From: AC-32 sp963821495
Lineage (GTDB): Bacteria > Actinomycetota > Thermoleophilia > Gaiellales > Gaiellaceae
NCBI GenBank assembly: GCA_963821495.1
Contig: CAWGEA010000001.1
Coordinates: 310,001 to 374,000 of the forward strand
Direction: 5' to 3'
Length of the DNA: 64,000 nt
Below are positions 1-7,933 of this stretch, one piece after another. The position numbers and the translations under genes were made by a program. Below the pieces are notes generated by a model, which saw nothing but the letters and a program-made list of their open reading frames with translations, had not been told where the DNA came from and ran no database searches. Every line of letters begins with the position of its first letter. Position 1 is the first letter of the stretch.

Positions 1-422
1 GCGAGCACGCGTGCGACGGCGCCGTCGCGATCCTCGCCCGCGCTCCGCAGCACCCAGTAGTCGACCGCGAAGCCTCCGCTCGTCCGCGTCGCGGCGAAGA
101 CGCCGAAGCCCGCGATCACCGCCTGCAGCGTCCGGCCGAAGCTCAGGTTCGGGCCGTTGTCGACCTTGGCTGTGTCGCGGACGGCGAGCACGTAGCCCGC
201 GTACGCGAGCAGCTCTCCGCCGAGGCAGAGCAGGAGCCAGGCCGGGTGCAGGTTCCGAACGGCGCGGTCGAGCCGCTCCGCTCCGGCGAGGTCGGCGAGC
301 AGCGCAACGGCCCCGAGCGCGAGCACCGTCGGCACGAGGAGCACGAGCAACGGCCGGCGCTCGAGCCACCCCCGCGCGCGGCGAAGCGGTCCGTGACGCG
401 TCGGAGCGGCCGACTTCGACAC
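1..422 (-). CDS. LPG-synthase/AglD-type integral membrane protein, 3' truncated by window edge
   Basis: This gene starts with GTG at 422 and reads off the left edge, so only the first 140 residues are visible. The N-terminus is basic and is followed by a hydrophobic segment (residues about 25-45), a second one (about 62-80), and a stretch containing FAATRTSGGFAVDYWVLR. That arrangement resembles lysylphosphatidylglycerol synthase TM-region/UPF0104 proteins, which are multi-pass lipid or glycolipid flippase-like proteins. The family assignment is a recognition call on a fragment and could be wrong. A TAGCGT hexamer sits 7 nt upstream of the GTG and there is no Shine-Dalgarno sequence, so the mRNA is probably leaderless. 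The gene is divergent from the secreted protein at 550 and lies beside a polysaccharide locus, which fits a membrane or envelope role. Confidence 0.6.
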   Translation of the reverse strand, partial: MSKSAAPTRHGPLRRARGWLERRPLLVLLVPTVLALGAVALLADLAGAERLDRAVRNLHPAWLLLCLGGELLAYAGYVLAVRDTAKVDNGPNLSFGRTLQAVIAGFGVFAATRTSGGFAVDYWVLRSAGEDRDGAVARVL

Positions 423-429
423 GCGCAGG

Positions 430-435
430 ACGCTA
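430..435 (-). promoter_or_regulatory. Leaderless -10 element for the gene starting at 422
   Basis: On the minus strand TAGCGT (TANNNT pattern) ends 7 nt before the GTG at 422, so transcription would start at or next to the start codon. No ribosome-binding site is present. Confidence 0.5.
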
Positions 436-443
436 GCCCGCCG

Positions 444-453
444 GGGTAATTAC
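444..453. promoter_or_regulatory. GGGTAATTAC element, partial copy of the palindrome at 5777
   Basis: GGGTAATTAC lies in the divergent gap between the genes at 422 and 550. It matches 10 of the 14 positions of the perfect palindrome TGGGTAATTACCCA found in the next divergent gap (5777-5790). AT-rich runs like this are rare here, so a shared operator or shared -10 region is plausible. The function is inferred. Confidence 0.4.
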
Positions 454-470
454 TGCAGGGGAGTCGGTGA

Positions 471-499
471 TTGACACTTTCAGAACTTAGGAGTACTTT
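471..499 (+). promoter_or_regulatory. Sigma-70-type promoter (TTGACA-17-TACTTT)
   Basis: A consensus -35 TTGACA (471-476) is separated by 17 nt from a -10 TACTTT (494-499). The predicted transcript begins near 506, downstream of the ATG at 502. This argues that the secreted protein actually starts at the GTG at 550, which has its own GGAGG. Confidence 0.6.
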
Positions 500-549
500 C
501 GATGACTCGTAAGAAGACGTCGAGCAGCGATCGGCTTGGGGGAGGGGTC

Positions 550-1740
550 GTGCGAGACAGCGAAATTCGACCCTCGTTGCGGCGGAGGGTGAGATTTCCG
601 ACGTGGAGGGGTCGTCGAGCCCCTCGCGGGCGGCTAGCGGCTCTAGCCGTCGTTTCCGCGGTCGTAGTCCTCCCCCATGCATCTGCGGCGCGTGGGCCGC
701 TGGTTCCACCGCCGGTGGTGACCTACACGATTGACGGAATCGACGGCACGAACGGCTGGTATCGCGGCAACAGCGGTGGGAACTACGTCGTCGTCCACTG
801 GAGCGTCACCGGCTCCATCACATCGACGAGCGGTTGTGAGTACGCGATCCAGATTCCGGGCCCCAACACGGGGACTACGCGGACGTGCTCTGCAAGCGGC
901 CCCGGTGGCCAGACGGTCATCACGACGAGGGTCATCAGGATCGACGCCACTGCCCCCGCGGTACACGCCGCCGCCGACCGGGCGCCCGACTCGAACGGCT
1001 GGTTCAACCATGCGGTGAGGGTGGCGTTCGGCGGCACCGACGCAACTTCGGGGGTCGGAAGCTGCTCGACGACGACGTATGCCGGCCCGGACAACGCGAA
1101 GGCGGCGGTACCGGGCTCCTGCACCGACCGGGCGGGGAACGTCGGACGGAGCTCGTTCGCGCTCGCCTACGACGCGACGCCGCCACAGCTGAAGAAGCTG
1201 CGTCTGAAGCACGCAAACCGCGCCGTCATCCTCCGCTGGCAGACATCCGCCGACACGCAGCGCGTCGAGGTCACGCGGGCTCCGGGGAAGCGCCGCGCCA
1301 GCAGCGCGACGGTCTACAAGGGCCCGGCGAAGGCGTTCCGCGACAAGGGCCTGCAGGTCGGCGTCAAGTACCGGTACACGGTCAGCGCGTTCGACGCCGC
1401 CTCGAACAAGGCCAGCCGCACGGTCGACATCACGGCGACCGGAGCGCTGTTCGCGCCGGCGCCGGGCGCGCGCGTGGCGGGCTCGCCGCGCCTCGTCTGG
1501 GCGGCGGTACGCGGCGCGAGCTACTACAACGTGCAGTTGATGCGAGGCGGGACGATCTTCAGCGCCTGGCCGAGGGGGACGAGCATGAGGCTCCCGCGGA
1601 GCTGGGCCTACCACGGGCACCGCTATCGGCTACACGAGGGCGTCTACCGGTGGTACGTCTGGCCGGGCTTCGGCACGCTCTCGGCCAGCCGCTACGGCCA
1701 GCTCGTCGGCCGCAGCTCGTTCCTGTACGCCGGCCACTAG
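550..1740 (+). CDS. Secreted protein with Ig-like/FN3-like domains
   Basis: A 396-residue exported protein of unknown function. It has an Arg-rich N-region, a hydrophobic signal segment (LAALAVVSAVVVLPHASA), two Cys-containing beta-sandwich repeats of the 'DATAPAV..DSNGWFNHAVRVAFGGTDATSG' type seen in surface Ig-like proteins, then a FN3-like domain (about residues 215-300) and a C-terminal beta-rich domain. I chose GTG 550 because a good GGAGG lies 4 nt upstream and the promoter at 471-499 would start transcription after the alternative ATG at 502, which would add 16 residues. The ATG 502 form also has an AGGAG upstream, so the start is not certain. It stands alone, next to the exopolysaccharide operons, and is probably a cell-surface or polysaccharide-binding protein. 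Confidence 0.75.
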   Translation: MRDSEIRPSLRRRVRFPTWRGRRAPRGRLAALAVVSAVVVLPHASAARGPLVPPPVVTYTIDGIDGTNGWYRGNSGGNYVVVHWSVTGSITSTSGCEYAIQIPGPNTGTTRTCSASGPGGQTVITTRVIRIDATAPAVHAAADRAPDSNGWFNHAVRVAFGGTDATSGVGSCSTTTYAGPDNAKAAVPGSCTDRAGNVGRSSFALAYDATPPQLKKLRLKHANRAVILRWQTSADTQRVEVTRAPGKRRASSATVYKGPAKAFRDKGLQVGVKYRYTVSAFDAASNKASRTVDITATGALFAPAPGARVAGSPRLVWAAVRGASYYNVQLMRGGTIFSAWPRGTSMRLPRSWAYHGHRYRLHEGVYRWYVWPGFGTLSASRYGQLVGRSSFLYAGH

Positions 1741-1781
1741 GCGGAGGGCTCGGCGAAACCCGGCTGTGCCGCCGGAACCTC

Positions 1782-1970
1782 CTAGAACACGAGGAACAGC
1801 AGCGCGACGACCAGCCACGCGAGCACGAGCGCGGCGAGCACCCAGAGCAGGAACGCCGTCTCGCCGATCCGCAGCCACTTGAGCTCGACCTCCTCGACGT
1901 GGAACCAGATCCGCCGCGGGGCCTCGCTCGGCGCGGGCTCGACCTTCTCGGTCCGGTTTCCTTCCGCCAC
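1782..1970 (-). CDS. Small single-pass membrane protein (62 aa)
   Basis: A 62-residue protein with a charged N-terminal half (PRRIWFHVEEVELKWLRI) and a strongly hydrophobic C-terminal half rich in Leu, Val and Ala that ends in FLVF. It should be a single-pass or hairpin membrane peptide with a cytoplasmic N-terminus. The start is GTG at 1970, preceded by TACAAT exactly 7 nt upstream and no Shine-Dalgarno sequence, so it is probably leaderless. It follows the sugar transferase on the same strand by 26 nt. I do not recognise a family; an accessory role for the membrane glycosyltransferase is only a guess from position. Confidence 0.6.
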   Translation of the reverse strand: MAEGNRTEKVEPAPSEAPRRIWFHVEEVELKWLRIGETAFLLWVLAALVLAWLVVALLFLVF

Positions 1971-1977
1971 CGGCCTG

Positions 1978-1983
1978 ATTGTA
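1978..1983 (-). promoter_or_regulatory. Leaderless -10 element for the small membrane protein
   Basis: TACAAT on the minus strand ends 7 nt before GTG 1970. It lies in the 26-nt gap after the sugar-transferase stop, so the small gene may be transcribed alone as well as by read-through. Confidence 0.5.
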
Positions 1984-1996
1984 CGACGGCGGTGGG

Positions 1997-3376
1997 CTAG
2001 CGCCCGGATCTGAAGAGCAGTGACGAGACGGTCTGGAAGCAGATCGCCAGGTCGACGACGACGTTGCGGTTGCGCAGGTACCAGAGGTCGTAGGAGAGCT
2101 TCTCCGCCGCGGTCGCGGCGTCGCAGGCATAGCCGCAGCGCAGCTGCGCCCAGCCGGTGATGCCGGGCTTGACCAGGAGACGGCGGGTCCAGAAGGGGAC
2201 CGTCTGCTCGAGCAGGTCGACGAACTCGGGGCGCTCGGGGCGGGGGCCGACGATCGACATCTCGCCCTTGACGACGTTCCAGAGCTGCGGCAGCTCGTCG
2301 AGGTGCGTCCCGCGGAGGAGACGCCCGACCCGCGTGATGCGCGCGTCGCCGACCTGGGTGTAGCGCGGCGAGCCGTCGTCCTCCGCGTCCGCGAGCATCG
2401 TGCGGAGCTTGAGGATGGTGAAGTGGCGCCCGCCCTCGCCGACGCGCGTCTGCCGGTAGATCACCGGCCCCGGGGTGAAACGCACGAGCAGCGCGAGAAC
2501 CGGCAGCAGCGGCGCCGTCAGCAGGAGGCCGAAGGAGGCGACGGCGAGGTCGAAGACCCGCTTGGCCACACGGGTGTAGGGCTTCTGGCGGAGATGCAGC
2601 ATGCTCATGAACCACGTGGGGGTCAGGTGGCGCAGAGGAACGCGTCCGAGCGCGTGCTCGATGAAGTGGGAGACGCCCACGACGCGGAAGCCGGCCGGCG
2701 CGAGGTCGAGCAGCGGGTCGACCGCCCAGGAGCTGACGCGCTCGTCGGTGAGGACGACGATGTCGGGCCGCTCCCTCGCCACGATCTGCGACAGCTCGTC
2801 GAAGGAGCCGAGGCGCGGGACTCCCGTCGCCCCTGCTTCGGGGCGCTCGCCCACGAGCCCGAGCATGGTGAACGGCGCCCGGTTGCCCTTCTGCAGCTCC
2901 GCCAGCACCTCGGAGGCGCACCCGCCCGTGCCGACGACCAGCACGCGGCGCTTCGCGATGCTGCGCACGACGTGCTCCCAGGCCGCCGAGAGCGCGAACA
3001 CGGCGACCGCGGCCTCGGCGAGGCGGCCCGCGCTCAGATCGAGATCCGAGAACCAGAGGTCGAGCGCCGAGATCGCGACCAGCCCCATGATCGTTCCGGC
3101 GGCCGACGCGACCGCCGGGCCGAGCGTGAAGTACGCGCTGAGGGCCGCGCGGAGCCCGAGCGTCCAGACGGCGGCGACGACGGTCGCGACGACGACCGCG
3201 CGCAGCGGGGGCAAGCTGGGCGCGAGGAGGGCCCAGACCGGCAGCCAGACCAGGATCGCGCGGCCGGCGAGGACGAGCCAGCCGACGCGGTTCCGGGAGG
3301 CGGGGAACGAGCGCACCCGCCGTTCGAGCCAGGCCGACTCGAGCACCCGCGCGTGCGTTCCCGGGCTCACGCTCAC
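1997..3376 (-). CDS. Exopolysaccharide biosynthesis polyprenyl glycosylphosphotransferase
   Basis: This initiating sugar transferase would move a sugar-1-phosphate from a nucleotide sugar onto undecaprenyl phosphate at the inner face of the membrane. The 459-residue protein has several N-terminal membrane segments, a Rossmann-like stretch (VLVVGTGGCASEVLAEL), one further membrane helix and the C-terminal bacterial sugar-transferase domain with its hallmark motifs KLRTM, DELPQLWNVVKGEMSIVGPR and KPGITGWAQ. The start is GTG 3376 with AGGAGG 5 nt upstream; a second in-frame GTG at 3370 is less well spaced. The start overlaps the ATP-grasp stop (GTGA, 3373-3376), so translation is probably coupled. 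It is the committing step for the repeat unit that the nearby flippase and Wzy polymerase would handle. Confidence 0.93.
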   Translation of the reverse strand: MSVSPGTHARVLESAWLERRVRSFPASRNRVGWLVLAGRAILVWLPVWALLAPSLPPLRAVVVATVVAAVWTLGLRAALSAYFTLGPAVASAAGTIMGLVAISALDLWFSDLDLSAGRLAEAAVAVFALSAAWEHVVRSIAKRRVLVVGTGGCASEVLAELQKGNRAPFTMLGLVGERPEAGATGVPRLGSFDELSQIVARERPDIVVLTDERVSSWAVDPLLDLAPAGFRVVGVSHFIEHALGRVPLRHLTPTWFMSMLHLRQKPYTRVAKRVFDLAVASFGLLLTAPLLPVLALLVRFTPGPVIYRQTRVGEGGRHFTILKLRTMLADAEDDGSPRYTQVGDARITRVGRLLRGTHLDELPQLWNVVKGEMSIVGPRPERPEFVDLLEQTVPFWTRRLLVKPGITGWAQLRCGYACDAATAAEKLSYDLWYLRNRNVVVDLAICFQTVSSLLFRSGR

Positions 3377-4530
3377 GCGGCCCTCCTGGAAGGGGCGCTC
3401 CTCAGCGCCAGGTTGAGGCCGCGCGCGAGCAGCGGGCCCGGGTCGCTGGCACGGAACCACGAGTGCGTGACCCGGCGGTGCGGGAGCAGGACGCTCGCCG
3501 CCGCGCGGAGCCGGCGATGTCGCAGCTGCCACGCGAAGTGGCACAGCTCTCCCTCTTCCCAGCGGTACCGCTGGGCCGGGCGGGCGGTCACCGGCGCGGG
3601 GTCGCGTCCGAGGAGCCAGTCGCACCAGACCGCTGCCGGGTTGGCGCCGGCGTCGGCATCGAGCGCGATCGAGGCGAACACGCGCGGGTTGAGGTCGATC
3701 ACCGCGAGCCGGCCGTCGGCGAGCTCGAGCAGCTGCAGCTGGAAGATGCCCTGCCAGCCCAGCGAGGCCAGCAGTTCCCGCGCGCGCCCGGCGAGGCCGG
3801 CCGGCACCGCCACCGTCTCGGAGAACGCGTGCATGCCGGCGGTCGGCGGCCAGAGCCGCAGGACGCGCGAGGTGGTGAGCGCGAGCAGCCGTCCCTCGGC
3901 GACGACTCCAGTGCAGGAGAGGAAGCTCGCCCGTTCGAACCGCTGGACGATGAACGGCGAGGACGACCTCTGCACGGCCGCCGCAAGCTCCGCGGCGTCG
4001 GCTGCGAGCTCGACGCCTCGCTGCTGCAGGCCGCCGTTCAGGGGCACGAACGACTGGACCGGCTTCACCACGACCGGGAAGCCCAGCTCGGCCGCCGCCG
4101 CCCGTGCGTCGGCGAGGCCGTCGCAGCGCCGGCTCGCGGGGGCCGCGAGACCGGCTGCTGCGGCAGCCTCGAGGAGCACCAGCTTGTCGACGCTCCGGCG
4201 CACGGCCTCGCGGGAGGGCAGCCCGAGGCGGGTCGAGCGCTCGAGGCGGTCGCGGTGCTCCGAGACGGCGAGGAGGGAGGCGTCGCTGCCGGGGATCAAC
4301 GCGTCGTATCGGCCGCTGCGCAGAAGCTCGTCCAGACGGTCGGCGAAGGCCCGGACGCTCTCCCGCGGGTCGGGCAGGCTGACCCGCTCGTCGCACGCGC
4401 GCGACCAGTGCGTCGCGGCCGGACGCAGACGCGCGACGGCGCAGACGCGGTAGCCGGCGTTCGTCAGCCCGCGGGAGGCACCGAGCACCGCGCGCTCCTC
4501 GGCGTCGGTGATGACGACGCGACCGCTCAC
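3373..4530 (-). CDS. ATP-grasp domain carboxylate ligase
   Basis: A 385-residue ATP-grasp enzyme. It has an N-terminal pre-ATP-grasp Rossmann part (VVITDAEERAVLGASRGL), a central ATP-grasp fold (ELGFPVVVKPVQSF, then FIVQRFERASFLSCTGVV), and a metal-binding end (FQLQLLELADGRLAVIDLNPR, with the D-x-N-P-R signature). Such enzymes couple ATP to formation of an amide, ester or thioester on a carboxylate, but the substrates here cannot be read from sequence. It overlaps its neighbours by 4 nt at both ends, with the beta-helix lipoprotein before and the sugar transferase after, so it belongs to the polysaccharide operon. A role in decorating the glycan, for example by aminoacylation, is inference. 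Confidence 0.85.
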   Translation of the reverse strand: MSGRVVITDAEERAVLGASRGLTNAGYRVCAVARLRPAATHWSRACDERVSLPDPRESVRAFADRLDELLRSGRYDALIPGSDASLLAVSEHRDRLERSTRLGLPSREAVRRSVDKLVLLEAAAAAGLAAPASRRCDGLADARAAAAELGFPVVVKPVQSFVPLNGGLQQRGVELAADAAELAAAVQRSSSPFIVQRFERASFLSCTGVVAEGRLLALTTSRVLRLWPPTAGMHAFSETVAVPAGLAGRARELLASLGWQGIFQLQLLELADGRLAVIDLNPRVFASIALDADAGANPAAVWCDWLLGRDPAPVTARPAQRYRWEEGELCHFAWQLRHRRLRAAASVLLPHRRVTHSWFRASDPGPLLARGLNLALRSAPSRRAA

Positions 4531-5768
4531 GGCCCGCCGCTCCCCGCGGGATCGTGGTCGTGCGAGACCGGGACCGCGCCCGTGGCGATCGCGCCGAAGT
4601 CGTTCTCGTAGTACGTGTTGCCCTCGCCGAGGTAGTCGCCGATCGCGGCCCACACCTGGCCGGCGAACACGCAGCGCCGCACGACGGTGCGCGTCGTTCC
4701 CTGGTCGAGGTAGACGCCGACGTGCGTCGTCCGGAAGTACGCGTCCTCGATCACGTTGTCGCTGCTCGCGGGTTTCTGCCCGACCGTCAGGTTCGACCAC
4801 TCGGCGTTCACGCCGCGCCCGACGTTCGGGCCTACGCGCAGGCGCCGGAAGGTCGTGCCGGTGGTGTAGTGCTCGATGTAGATCCCGACGGGCGCGCGGT
4901 CGATCGTCACGTCGGTGACGCGCGAGCCTCGCGTCGCGGTGCCGGTCCAGATCCCGGTGATCCCGCACCGGCGCACGCTGATCCGGCGGGCGGTGCCCGG
5001 GCTTCCGAGCCAGAGGCAGGCCTCGGCCCGGCCGTTGGACGAGCCGCGCACGGGCCGCCGGACCCGCGAGATCGCGAGATCGGCGAGCGAGAACGGCGCA
5101 CGCGTCCGGTAGTCGACCTGGTTCGGGTCGACGACGACCCCGTTGCTCCGGAAGCCCTCCGCCACGATGCGCCGCGCGAGGAAGCCGCTCGCCTGACGGA
5201 CGAGCAGCCCGGTGTCGAGGCGGCCGTTGCCGTACAGCCGCGTATCGAGCACGGAGGCATGCGAGGCCGACCCCCAGACGTGGACGACGGCGCCGTCCAG
5301 GGTCTTGGCCGGGTCGGTGACGTCGAAGGTGAGCCCTCGGAGCGAGGCGCCCGGCGGGCCGGCGTTCGCGCCGAGCACCACTCCCGCCCGGAAGACCGCA
5401 CGGCCGAGCCGTGCGGCGTACAACCGGTCGCCCTCGCGGTCGGCGAACGGCCGTGCGTTGTCGTAGACCCCCGGGGCCAGGACGATCGTCTCGCGGCGCC
5501 CGTTCGCAAGTGCTGCGACGAGCTCCTGCGAGGACGAGACGAGCCGGGCACCGAGAGGAACCACGTACGGCCTGGGCCGAGCGGGCCGCCGGGCCACGGG
5601 CGGCACGAGGTCGACGCTCTTTGCGCTCGGCGCAGCCCCTCCCGCCGCGCGTCCCGCCGTCCGGGGCTCCGAGGCGCATCCCGCCTGGCCCAACGCAAGC
5701 AGGACCAGGGACGCGATCACGATGACTACTCCCAAGGACGCGACGCTTCTCCCGATGACGCCCAGCAC
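4527..5768 (-). CDS. Secreted parallel beta-helix (right-handed) lipoprotein
   Basis: A 413-residue exported protein. The N-terminus has one Arg, a long hydrophobic segment and a lipobox-like LGQAGC, suggesting a lipoprotein. A Pro/Arg-rich linker leads to a long beta-helix with repeated short rungs (for example NGVVVDPNQVDYRTRAPF, VTIDRAPVGIYIEHYTTG), as in pectate-lyase-like folds. No catalytic residues can be assigned. It may bind or cleave the exported polysaccharide. GTG 5768 leaves no room for a ribosome-binding site because GGAGG runs into it, so a leaderless start or a slightly later start is possible. It is the first gene of the operon and its TGA overlaps the ATP-grasp GTG (4527-4530). 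Confidence 0.75.
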   Translation of the reverse strand: MLGVIGRSVASLGVVIVIASLVLLALGQAGCASEPRTAGRAAGGAAPSAKSVDLVPPVARRPARPRPYVVPLGARLVSSSQELVAALANGRRETIVLAPGVYDNARPFADREGDRLYAARLGRAVFRAGVVLGANAGPPGASLRGLTFDVTDPAKTLDGAVVHVWGSASHASVLDTRLYGNGRLDTGLLVRQASGFLARRIVAEGFRSNGVVVDPNQVDYRTRAPFSLADLAISRVRRPVRGSSNGRAEACLWLGSPGTARRISVRRCGITGIWTGTATRGSRVTDVTIDRAPVGIYIEHYTTGTTFRRLRVGPNVGRGVNAEWSNLTVGQKPASSDNVIEDAYFRTTHVGVYLDQGTTRTVVRRCVFAGQVWAAIGDYLGEGNTYYENDFGAIATGAVPVSHDHDPAGSGGP

Positions 5769-5776
5769 CTCCCGGT

Positions 5777-5790
5777 TGGGTAATTACCCA
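5777..5790. promoter_or_regulatory. Perfect 14-bp palindrome TGGGTAATTACCCA between divergent operons
   Basis: The palindrome occupies most of the 25-bp gap between the divergent starts at 5768 (-) and 5794 (+). Its centre, TAATTA, could act as a symmetric -10 for both directions, ending 7 nt from GTG 5794 and 12 nt from GTG 5768. It could equally be an operator that silences both polysaccharide operons. A 10-bp partial copy lies at 444-453. Confidence 0.5.
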
Positions 5791-5793
5791 TCC

Positions 5794-7017
5794 GTGACCG
5801 CACTCGTCTCCGAGCACGCCACTGTTCTCGAGACGACGCGGGAGCGCGCTCCGCTGAGGTTCGAGACGGTCGAGTCCGAGGACGCGTTCGCGCGCCTCGG
5901 CGAGGTCTGGAACGACCTCGTCTACGCGATGCCGCGCCCGAGCCCGTTCATGCTCCACTGCTGGCTGCTCGAGTGGTGGCGTCACTACGGGGAGGGCTGT
6001 CGGCTCGCGGTGGAGACGGCCTATCGGGGGGAGAGGCTCGTGGGCGCGCTCCCGCTGGTCACGTTCTCGCGCAACGGCCTGCGCGTCGTGACCTTCGTGG
6101 GCGCGCGGCAGTCGTGCCTCGGCGACGTCCTGCTCGCCGAGGGCGAGGGCCGGGAGCTCGTCGAGGCCCTGGTCGACCGCGTGCGCGCCTCCGACCACGA
6201 CCACGCCGATCTATTCGGCCTCGCCGCCGGCTGCCGGCTCGCGTCGCTCGACGGGCCGCGCTCGCTCCGCCTCTTCCAACGGATCGAGGCGCCGGTGCTC
6301 GACCTGAGCGCCGGCTGGGAGGCGACCTACCGCGCCAAGACGGACTCGCGCAAGCGCGCACACCACAAGCGGCGGCGCCGCCAGCTCGCAGAGCTCGGCA
6401 AGCTGGAGCTCGCCTGCGCCCGCACGAGCGACGAGCTCCTGCCGGCGCTCGAGGAGGGCTTTCGCATCCACGAGCTGCGCTGGCGCGGCCGCTCCGACGG
6501 CTCGGGGTTCGTGACCGCGACCGGCATGCGCTTCAACCGTGCGGCCCTGCGCGGGCTGGCGGAGATCGACGCGTCGCGGATCGTCTCGCTGCTCCTCGAC
6601 GGGAAGGCGATCGCCTTCTCCTGGCACTTCGTGCTCCGCGACCGTGTCTACCTGCACCGGCTGGCCTTCGACCCCGCGTTCTCGCGCTGCTCTCCCGGGC
6701 TGGTCAACGCGCTCGACTCGCTCCGGGTCGCGGCCGAGGAGGGAGCGACGCGCGTCGAGTTCCTCGGCGGCGCCGAGCGGTACAAGGTCGAGCTCGCCGA
6801 CGGCTTCGAGCCGTTGCACCTCGGCCTGGGCTGGCCACGGGGCGTCGCCGGGCAGGCCGTCGTCCGCGGGCGGGCGGGATGGCTCGGGTTGCGCGAGCGC
6901 GGGAAGAGCTCGGAGCTGGCGAGGACGGTCTACTACGGTTCCGAGCCGTTTCGACGCCGCCTGAAGCGGCGCCGTGACGTCCTGCGGCCGAGCGGCGTCC
7001 GGCACGCGGGCGACTAG
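5794..7017 (+). CDS. CelD/BcsL-type GNAT acetyltransferase
   Basis: A 407-residue protein of the CelD/BcsL (Acetyltransf_6) GNAT type often found in exopolysaccharide and cellulose loci. Features seen are an N-terminal half with a FMLHCWLLEWWRHYG-like segment, a basic linker (KTDSRKRAHHKRRRRQLA) and a second GNAT half (IVSLLLDGKAIAFSWHFVLRDRVYLHRLAFD) ending in the VEFLGGAERYKVEL signature. It probably acylates a sugar or an aminoacyl group of the exported glycan; the substrate is unknown. I chose GTG 5794, immediately downstream of the palindrome, over the upstream in-frame ATG at 5722, which overlaps the divergent gene. It is followed one base later by the deacetylase (stop 7017, GTG 7019), so the pair form one operon. 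Confidence 0.85.
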   Translation: MTALVSEHATVLETTRERAPLRFETVESEDAFARLGEVWNDLVYAMPRPSPFMLHCWLLEWWRHYGEGCRLAVETAYRGERLVGALPLVTFSRNGLRVVTFVGARQSCLGDVLLAEGEGRELVEALVDRVRASDHDHADLFGLAAGCRLASLDGPRSLRLFQRIEAPVLDLSAGWEATYRAKTDSRKRAHHKRRRRQLAELGKLELACARTSDELLPALEEGFRIHELRWRGRSDGSGFVTATGMRFNRAALRGLAEIDASRIVSLLLDGKAIAFSWHFVLRDRVYLHRLAFDPAFSRCSPGLVNALDSLRVAAEEGATRVEFLGGAERYKVELADGFEPLHLGLGWPRGVAGQAVVRGRAGWLGLRERGKSSELARTVYYGSEPFRRRLKRRRDVLRPSGVRHAGD

Positions 7018-7018
7018 C

Positions 7019-7933
7019 GTGTCCGGAGCCTGGACGCGGAAGAGCGCGACACCGGGCGTCGGACCGACCCTCCCCGCTCCGGCGAAGGCCGCCGTCACGC
7101 GGGCACGATCGGCGTGGTGGCTCCTGCGAAGCCGCGGCCGCCCGGACCGGAGCGGCCTCCGCATCCTCTTCTACCACCGGGTCTCGGACGACGACGATCC
7201 GCTGGCCGTGTCGCCCCGTCGCTTCCGGGAACAGATGGAGCTGCTCGCCGACGAGGGCTACGAGGTCGTCGACCTCGCGGGCGCGGTCGCGCTGCTCGAG
7301 CGCGGAGACTCGCTTACCGACGTCGTCGCGCTCAACTTCGACGACGGGTACCGGGACGTCGCCGAGAACGCCCTGCCGGTGCTCGAGCGGCTCGGCTTCC
7401 GGGCGACGGTCTTCCTGCCGACGGGCGTGATCGACGGGACGGCCTCCTTCGCCTGGTACGCGCAGCAGCCGCCGCTCCTCAGCTGGGACGAGGTCGTCGA
7501 GCTCGACGGCGCGGGGACGCTGAGCTTCGAGGCGCACACGGTCACGCACCCCAACCTGCTGCTCCTCGACGACTCGCTCTCGCGGCACGAGATCGCGCAG
7601 TCCAAGCTCGACCTGGAGGCACGGCTGGGACGTCCCGTCGAGGCGTTCTGCTACCCGGCCGGGCTCTTCGGCGCGCGCGAGCGCACTTTCGTCGCCGAGG
7701 CCGGCTTCCGCGCGGCGGTCAGCTGCGAGCCGGGCGTCAACCTCCCGGGCGCGGATCGGTTCACGCTGCGCCGGCGCCAGATCGACCCGCGTGACCGGTT
7801 GCTGGACTTCCGCGCGAAGATCGGCGGAGGCCATGACACCCCGCTGCCGCTACGGGGCCTCTACCGGCGGCTGCGCTACGGGGAGGGTTCGAAGCCGCAA
7901 CCGCCGGCCACGGCGCTGAGCGCCGGGCGCTGA
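7019..7933 (+). CDS. Polysaccharide deacetylase (CE4/NodB family)
   Basis: A 304-residue CE4 enzyme that would remove N- or O-acetyl groups from a polysaccharide. Motif 1 is NFDDGYRD (catalytic Asp plus metal Asp), motif 2 is HTVTHPNL (H-x3-H metal ligands), and CYPAG corresponds to motif 3. There is no clear signal peptide; the N-terminus is basic, so it may act on lipid-linked intermediates inside the cell. GTG 7019 lies one base after the acetyltransferase stop. Its TGA overlaps the ATG of the polymerase (TGATG, 7931-7935). Acetylation and deacetylation genes side by side suggest tuning of glycan acetylation. Confidence 0.9.
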   Translation: MSGAWTRKSATPGVGPTLPAPAKAAVTRARSAWWLLRSRGRPDRSGLRILFYHRVSDDDDPLAVSPRRFREQMELLADEGYEVVDLAGAVALLERGDSLTDVVALNFDDGYRDVAENALPVLERLGFRATVFLPTGVIDGTASFAWYAQQPPLLSWDEVVELDGAGTLSFEAHTVTHPNLLLLDDSLSRHEIAQSKLDLEARLGRPVEAFCYPAGLFGARERTFVAEAGFRAAVSCEPGVNLPGADRFTLRRRQIDPRDRLLDFRAKIGGGHDTPLPLRGLYRRLRYGEGSKPQPPATALSAGR

